Shown in pieces: positions 7,578-10,750 of a stretch of 10,750 nucleotides of DNA (positions are counted from its first letter, which is position 1; every line of letters begins with the position of its first letter). The position numbers were made by a program, and so were the translations under genes. The notes beneath the pieces are model-generated. The model was not told where the DNA came from. It saw only the letters and a list, made by a program, of their open reading frames with translations, and searched no databases. This DNA comes from SAR116 cluster bacterium (GTDB lineage Bacteria; Pseudomonadota; Alphaproteobacteria; Puniceispirillales; UBA1172), in NCBI GenBank assembly GCA_002691725.1, contig NZIT01000025.1:1-10750 (forward strand). The letters run 5' to 3'.

Positions 7578-8267
7578 TTAGGCGGCCGGCTTTTCGGAGA
7601 CCATAGCCTTTGCCGTTTCCACCGCAACAGCAGCATCACGGCAATACGCATCGGCACCGATAGATGTCGCAAAAGCCTCATTCAGAGGCGCGCCACCAAC
7701 CAACACGATATAATCATCACGCATGCCTTTTTCGACCAGCGCGTCAATCACCACCTTCATATATGGCATCGTTGTCGTCAACAACGCCGACATACCAAGG
7801 ATGTCAGGCTTGTGTTCTTCGAGTGCCTCAATGTAGTTTTCCACCGGATTATTGATACCGATATCAATCACTTCAAATCCAGCGCCTTCCATCATCATGG
7901 AAACGAGGTTTTTGCCAATATCATGAATGTCGCCTTTGACCGTTCCGATCACCATCTTACCCTGTTGCGGGGCGCCTGTTTCGGCAAGTAATGGGCGCAA
8001 GATTTGCATCCCTGCTTTCATGGCATTAGCTGCCATCAAAACTTCGGGGACAAAGAGAATACCATCACGGAAATCAATACCAACGATAGTCATGCCTTCG
8101 ACTAACGCTTCGGTTAGAACTTTATATGGCGTCCAGCCACGACCGAGAAAAATATGGACAGCTTCAACGACTTCTTCCTGAAGACCGTCATAAAGATCAT
8201 CATGCACCTGTTGCACAAGCTCATCATCATCTAATTCTTCAAGAATGATATCATCTTCATCGGACAT
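7578..8267 (-). CDS. Stand-alone corrinoid (B12-binding) methyl carrier protein
   Basis: A 229-residue protein with the two-part architecture of the MetH cobalamin module and of MtaC/MttC. A helical cap (about 18-100, including VGIDFRDGILFVPEVLMAANAMKAGM) is followed by a Rossmann B12 domain. The base-off signature is intact: GDIHDIGKN (112-120) with His115 as the lower cobalt ligand, MSALLTTT (159-166), and VGGAPLN (190-196). It carries the methyl group between methyl-THF and an acceptor or donor. The first 25 residues hold 12 Asp/Glu and no Lys/Arg, an unusual acidic leader. The start is the ATG at 8267, four codons inside a longer GTG-initiated frame, because AGGTGAGG lies six bases upstream of it and overlaps the GTG. 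It is the first gene of its group, after a 140-base spacer that may be a structured leader. Confidence 0.94.
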   Translation of the reverse strand: MSDEDDIILEELDDDELVQQVHDDLYDGLQEEVVEAVHIFLGRGWTPYKVLTEALVEGMTIVGIDFRDGILFVPEVLMAANAMKAGMQILRPLLAETGAPQQGKMVIGTVKGDIHDIGKNLVSMMMEGAGFEVIDIGINNPVENYIEALEEHKPDILGMSALLTTTMPYMKVVIDALVEKGMRDDYIVLVGGAPLNEAFATSIGADAYCRDAAVAVETAKAMVSEKPAA

Positions 8268-8273
8268 GACAGA

Positions 8274-8281
8274 CCTCACCT
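8274..8281 (-). promoter_or_regulatory. Strong ribosome binding site of the corrinoid gene
   Basis: Minus-strand AGGTGAGG lies six bases before the ATG at 8267. It decides that start over the in-frame GTG at 8279, which lies inside the site itself. Confidence 0.75.
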
Positions 8282-8293
8282 ATTAAAAATTAC

Positions 8294-8390
8294 ACTTCAG
8301 ATTTGCTTCAAAATAAAAAAACGATTAAAAAAATTCCGACATTTAGTTATCTGGTTTCGGCATGTTTTCATTTTTGCCGCCATCTGAAGT
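8294..8390 (-). promoter_or_regulatory. Possible structured 5' leader of the corrinoid gene
   Basis: A perfect 9-base inverted repeat (ACTTCAGAT at 8294-8302, ATCTGAAGT at 8382-8390) encloses 79 bases upstream of the corrinoid gene. Inside, CGGCA (8358-8362) can pair with TGCCG (8375-8379). On the minus strand CCGA can alternatively pair with a downstream TCGG followed by two T-runs, which resembles a weak attenuator. I do not recognise a known riboswitch: there is no cobalamin-box sequence and no SAM-II or SAH pattern I can match. Part of the region may instead be the 3' end of the yciB transcript. Confidence 0.35.
8324..8355 (-). promoter_or_regulatory. Shared upstream motif, corrinoid-gene copy
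   Basis: Minus strand ACCAGATAACT, nine bases, then AATTTTTTTAAT. It matches the pair of blocks at 7200-7227 upstream of the reductase gene. It lies inside the 9-base inverted repeat and starts about 88 bases upstream of the ATG. It could be an operator, or a promoter-proximal AT-rich element. Confidence 0.35.
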
Positions 8391-8407
8391 CGATTTTTAC
8401 AGCTCAT

Positions 8408-9001
8408 TTAATCTATATCCATATCTTTTTGATAACGATGCAGAATAAACATAATCACCACACCAAATAATAATGATATTCCAGTCAATCCAAAAACCTT
8501 AAAAGTAACCCATTGTTCGGTGGTCAAATTGCGCCATGCCAGCTCATTTGCGGCGGCGATAGTTAGCATCATTCCGACAAAGCTGAAGGTTAGCTCGCGC
8601 CAGATTCCAGACTCGTCCGGCATTTTCAGTTGTTCCATCATGGCTCTGATCGGGTTCATGCCAAGCATATAGCCGCCCATAATCGCGATAGCGATAGCCA
8701 GACTTGCCACTGTTGGCTTAATTTTAATGTAGAAATCATCTTCCATCAGGATAGTCAAGCCGCCAAAAAACACCACCATGACACAGCCAATAGCCGCCAT
8801 TTTTGGAATCCGTCTTTCCAGATGCCATGACATGATTAATGCCAAAATGGTTGCGCCAACCAAGCTTGCGGTGCCAGCATAGATACCATAAAAATAATTA
8901 ACCCCAAAAAACAACAGTAACGGCCCAAACTCTAACGCAGATCGCCACTTATTAGGTTTTGGCTCCGGCTGTTTAATCTCTGTTTCTGTATTGGGGTTCA
9001 T
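8408..9001 (-). CDS. yciB: Inner membrane-spanning protein YciB (septation protein A family)
   Basis: An integral membrane protein of 197 residues, near the family's usual 180-200. A proline-rich, charged cytoplasmic N-terminus (1-20) is followed by about five hydrophobic segments: LEFGPLLLFFGVNYFYGIYA, ATILALIMSW, GCVMVVFFGGLTIL, VASLAIAIAIMGGYMLG, and helices from SFVGMMLTIAA to ISLLFGVVIMFIL. Family landmarks are FFGGLTI (78-84), DFYIKIKPT (89-97), AANELAWR (150-157) and WVTFKVFGLTGISLLF (164-179). YciB is linked to cell-envelope integrity and division in enterobacteria, but its biochemical role is not settled. The ATG overlaps the dusA stop (ATGA) and GAGGAAG lies just upstream within dusA, so the two are co-translated. 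It was formerly named ispA. Confidence 0.93.
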   Translation of the reverse strand: MNPNTETEIKQPEPKPNKWRSALEFGPLLLFFGVNYFYGIYAGTASLVGATILALIMSWHLERRIPKMAAIGCVMVVFFGGLTILMEDDFYIKIKPTVASLAIAIAIMGGYMLGMNPIRAMMEQLKMPDESGIWRELTFSFVGMMLTIAAANELAWRNLTTEQWVTFKVFGLTGISLLFGVVIMFILHRYQKDMDID

Positions 9002-10053
9002 GCCGCTTCCTCATGTTCAAGTTCCAGGGCTTTCCACGCTTCCCTGATCAGATTTCCATCACTGGCCTGACCGCGGGCTTCTTCGGATAATGTCCGGCGC
9101 CAGCTTCTTGCGCCTTTTCTGCCACTAGCAAAACCTAGCATATGACGTGTGATCGCAATTAGCCGTTCACCCTTTGCAACCTCATGGTCTGCATATGCCG
9201 CCATCGCTGACATGACCATATTGGCATCGGCGGCATCATGACCAAACACCTGCGCCGCCCAGATCGCTAATTGTGCTGGCTGTTGATACGCAGCACGGCC
9301 AAGCATAACGCCATCAACCTGATCAAGCCCCAAACGGATATCATGCCAATCCGTAAAGCCGCCATTTATGCTGATCGGCAGATCATTTGCTGCCGCCAAA
9401 AGCCGCTGTTTCAAAGCATAAACACGGTCATAATTTAGCGGCGGAATATCTCTATTTTCTTTGGGGCTAAGCCCTTTAAGCCAGGCCTGCCTTGCATGAA
9501 CAATAATGTGATCAACACCGCCGCCGATAATCGTATCAATAAAGTGGTCAAGCGCATCATGGATATCCATGTCATCAATGCCAAGCCGACATTTGACGCT
9601 CACTGGACGTTTTGTTGCTGATTGCATCGCCGCCACAAGCTCACCCACCAGAACTGGATCAGCCATAAGTGCCGCCCCAAACTGTCCTGATTGCACGCGA
9701 TCCGAAGGGCATCCGACATTCAGGTTATATTCAGCATAACCGTAAGGTTCAGCAATGCGAATAGCATCCGCCAAGGCGTCAGGGTCAGCACCGCCCAACT
9801 GTAATATGATCGCCTGATCTGGCTGATGATTTGGAGCATTATGATGCCCAGCCAAGAGCCGCTCAACATTGCCAAAGCGGATCGCATTGGCGGTTACCAT
9901 TTCGGTATAAAGCGCCGCTTTCGGGGCTAACAATCGGTGAAAATAGCGGCAATGCCTGTCTGTCCAATCCATCATCGGCGCCACCGATAACTGATGTGAG
10001 GCATAAGACAATGCCAGTTTAGCAGATAGTGATGAAATGGTATCTTGCGTCAT
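8998..10053 (-). CDS. dusA: tRNA-dihydrouridine(20/20a) synthase DusA
   Basis: A flavin enzyme of 351 residues that reduces uridine to dihydrouridine in the D-loop of tRNA. The FMN TIM barrel opens with LSVAPMMDWTDRHCRYFHR. YTEMV, LQLGG and YNLNVGCPSDRVQSGQFGAALM follow, in which Cys115 (counted from the chosen Met) is the catalytic acid. PVSVKCRLGIDD, VHARQAWLKGLSPKENRDIPPL, INGGFTD and GVMLGRAAYQQP complete the pattern; the ARQAWLKGLSPKENR stretch is characteristic of DusA rather than DusB or DusC. A further upstream TTG at 10134 keeps the frame open for 27 codons, but that extension runs through a tandem repeat and is not family-like, so I use the ATG at 10053. The ribosome site is weak (GGGATG about 12 bases away). 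The stop overlaps the yciB start. Confidence 0.94.
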   Translation of the reverse strand: MTQDTISSLSAKLALSYASHQLSVAPMMDWTDRHCRYFHRLLAPKAALYTEMVTANAIRFGNVERLLAGHHNAPNHQPDQAIILQLGGADPDALADAIRIAEPYGYAEYNLNVGCPSDRVQSGQFGAALMADPVLVGELVAAMQSATKRPVSVKCRLGIDDMDIHDALDHFIDTIIGGGVDHIIVHARQAWLKGLSPKENRDIPPLNYDRVYALKQRLLAAANDLPISINGGFTDWHDIRLGLDQVDGVMLGRAAYQQPAQLAIWAAQVFGHDAADANMVMSAMAAYADHEVAKGERLIAITRHMLGFASGRKGARSWRRTLSEEARGQASDGNLIREAWKALELEHEEAA

Positions 10054-10102
10054 CTTGAATACATCCCAATAAACCACATGATCTTTTATTGCATCGTCAA
10101 TG

Positions 10103-10150
10103 TCAAATATTGAGATAATCAAATATTGAGACAATCAAATATTGCGCCAA
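10103..10150. repeat. Three 16-bp tandem repeats upstream of dusA
   Basis: Units begin at 10103, 10119 and 10135 and share TCAAATATTG; the first two differ at one base and the third diverges at its end (GCGCCAA). The shared core is close to palindromic (TCAAATATTGA). The array lies between the DUF1491 stop and the dusA ATG, 50-97 bases from that ATG. It may be a binding-site array or slippage-derived. The unit length is not a multiple of three, so it is not a protein repeat. Confidence 0.8.
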
Positions 10151-10171
10151 AATGAAATCCTGGCAATCATT

Positions 10172-10513
10172 CTATATATGATCACGGTCATATTGAGCAA
10201 AGGGGTTCGTTCCTCTTGACGTTTCAATCGCAACGACCCAGCAATCTGCATCATAACGCATTTGTTTTTCAACAAGGCCAGTTGCAACATGGCTTTCAAT
10301 CCAGTCATCTTGATGGATAGCCGCCCAAACCGCGCCTTTATCAGGATCATGGTGACGCGCCTCAACCCGCATCATGCCATCGCTATTTTCCAGCTTTACC
10401 AGAATAGCACCCCGATCATTATCGCCGCGATGCTCAAGCACCATGGTGACACGCTCTTGATTAGCCTCAGCCATCACCCCTGCAACCAGCATTGTTGTGG
10501 TTAAACGTGACAT
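10172..10513 (-). CDS. DUF1491 family protein
   Basis: A 113-residue soluble protein without recognisable catalytic motifs. The layout fits DUF1491, a small alphaproteobacterial family of unknown function: an early SRLTTTMLVAGVMAEANQE helix, the strand pair VTMVLEHRGDNDRGAILVKLENSDG, a W-containing middle, and the closing EKQMRYDADCWVVAIETSRG-NPF, in which family members show an R-D-D-W-V-IE pattern. The frame is open 28 codons upstream, but that part overlaps the conserved C-terminal end of the DUF1674 gene in another frame. The start is therefore the ATG at 10513, four bases after the upstream stop. No Shine-Dalgarno is evident, so translation probably relies on coupling. The family match is by pattern memory. 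Confidence 0.75.
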   Translation of the reverse strand: MSRLTTTMLVAGVMAEANQERVTMVLEHRGDNDRGAILVKLENSDGMMRVEARHHDPDKGAVWAAIHQDDWIESHVATGLVEKQMRYDADCWVVAIETSRGTNPFAQYDRDHI

Positions 10514-10517
10514 GAGG

Positions 10518-10739
10518 TTAAAAATCGGAACACCGACCGTTTTTTTCCCAGTCACCGAACCGCGTTGGCTCAAGTCCTTTCGGCCCACCATGTTCAACTA
10601 GTTCAGGTTGATCCTGTTCTGGCTTCTCTGGCTTCTCTGGAGCATGTTCCGGAGCATTTTCTGAAGCATGCTCTGGGGCACGCTCTGTATCGGGGTTTAT
10701 GGCTTTTGGGTCAGCCTGATTGTTATCTGTCATCATCAT
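10518..10739 (-). CDS. DUF1674 / SDHAF4-like protein
   Basis: A 73-residue protein whose C-terminal third, EHGGPKGLEPTRFGDWEKNGRCSDF, is the DUF1674 signature shared with the mitochondrial assembly factor SDHAF4, which protects flavinated SdhA during complex II assembly. A similar role in this bacterium is inferred, not shown. The N-terminal two thirds are low-complexity and rich in Pro, Glu, Ala and His (for example APEHASENAPEHAPEKPEKPEQ), probably disordered, and encoded by imperfect short repeats. An in-frame TAG at 10746-10748 limits the start. Three consecutive ATG codons (10739, 10736, 10733) follow an in-frame TTG, and I chose the first ATG. The DUF1491 gene follows after four bases, a pairing that suggests one transcript. 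Confidence 0.87.
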   Translation of the reverse strand: MMMTDNNQADPKAINPDTERAPEHASENAPEHAPEKPEKPEQDQPELVEHGGPKGLEPTRFGDWEKNGRCSDF

Positions 10740-10744
10740 ACTCA

Positions 10745-10750
10745 ACTATA
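10745..10750 (-). promoter_or_regulatory. Candidate -10 element at the window edge
   Basis: Minus-strand TATAGT ends five bases before the first ATG of the DUF1674 gene, the same arrangement as the TATAAT before the activator gene at 5138. Any -35 would lie outside the window, and the hexamer may be chance. Confidence 0.2.

Noticed and set aside
8268..8407. Cobalamin riboswitch upstream of the corrinoid gene
   Set aside because: The spacer is too short and has no B12-box-like sequence, so only an unnamed structured leader is suggested.
10054..10134. N-terminal extension of dusA from a TTG
   Set aside because: The extra 27 residues are encoded partly by the 16-bp repeats and precede the normal start of the family.
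10135..10365. 76-codon minus-strand frame running into the tandem repeats
   Set aside because: Out of frame with the DUF1491 gene, and it ends in the repeat array without a plausible start signal.
10514..10597. N-terminal extension of the DUF1491 protein
   Set aside because: It overlaps the conserved DUF1674 C-terminus in a different frame; the ATG four bases after that stop fits operon structure.
1..10750. Defence system, prophage, insertion sequence, tRNA or CRISPR array
   Set aside because: Nearly all the DNA is covered by recognisable metabolic or housekeeping genes with uniform style; no transposase, integrase, cloverleaf or spacer array was seen.

Overview
The window looks like chromosomal DNA of a free-living alphaproteobacterium with moderate base composition. 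A marine SAR116-like or Rhodobacterales-like lineage is my guess, inferred from gene content and style only. DUF1491, an alphaproteobacterial-type YciB, a DUF1674 protein and a System I cytochrome c maturation operon occur together, and many genes overlap by 1-4 bases. I see no mobile elements, tRNA, rRNA or CRISPR. No stretch over 300 bases lacks a gene.

Left part (1-3069, + strand): the 3' part of ccmF followed by ccmG, ccmH and ccmI. They are joined by ATGA or TAATG overlaps and form the end of a cytochrome c maturation operon. CcmF and CcmH-type proteins handle haem ligation and apocytochrome thiols, CcmG supplies periplasmic reductant, and CcmI holds apocytochrome.

Middle part (3111-8267, - strand, convergent with ccm): a corrinoid one-carbon cluster. 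In transcription order it holds a stand-alone B12-binding protein, a small protein of the so-called virulence-factor family (my assignment to PF13769), a divergent methylenetetrahydrofolate reductase, a pterin-binding methyl-THF:corrinoid methyltransferase, and a large 2Fe-2S/ASKHA protein of the RACo/RamA type that would reductively rescue inactive cob(II)alamin. This reads best as most of a split, MetH-like methionine synthase, with the homocysteine-binding part missing from the window. A corrinoid-dependent demethylation pathway is the alternative. Both intergenic spacers in this cluster carry possible regulatory structure: a 9-bp inverted repeat closing a leader upstream of the corrinoid gene, and a sequence motif shared between the corrinoid and reductase leaders.

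Right part (8408-10739, - strand): four housekeeping-type genes transcribed leftward: a DUF1674 (SDHAF4-like) protein, a DUF1491 protein, tRNA-dihydrouridine synthase DusA and the inner-membrane protein YciB. Three 16-bp tandem repeats lie upstream of dusA.

Most noteworthy: the two enzymes that must dock on the corrinoid protein both end in arginine-rich tails, while the corrinoid protein begins with a strongly acidic segment. This suggests electrostatic recruitment in place of the covalent linkage found in full-length MetH.
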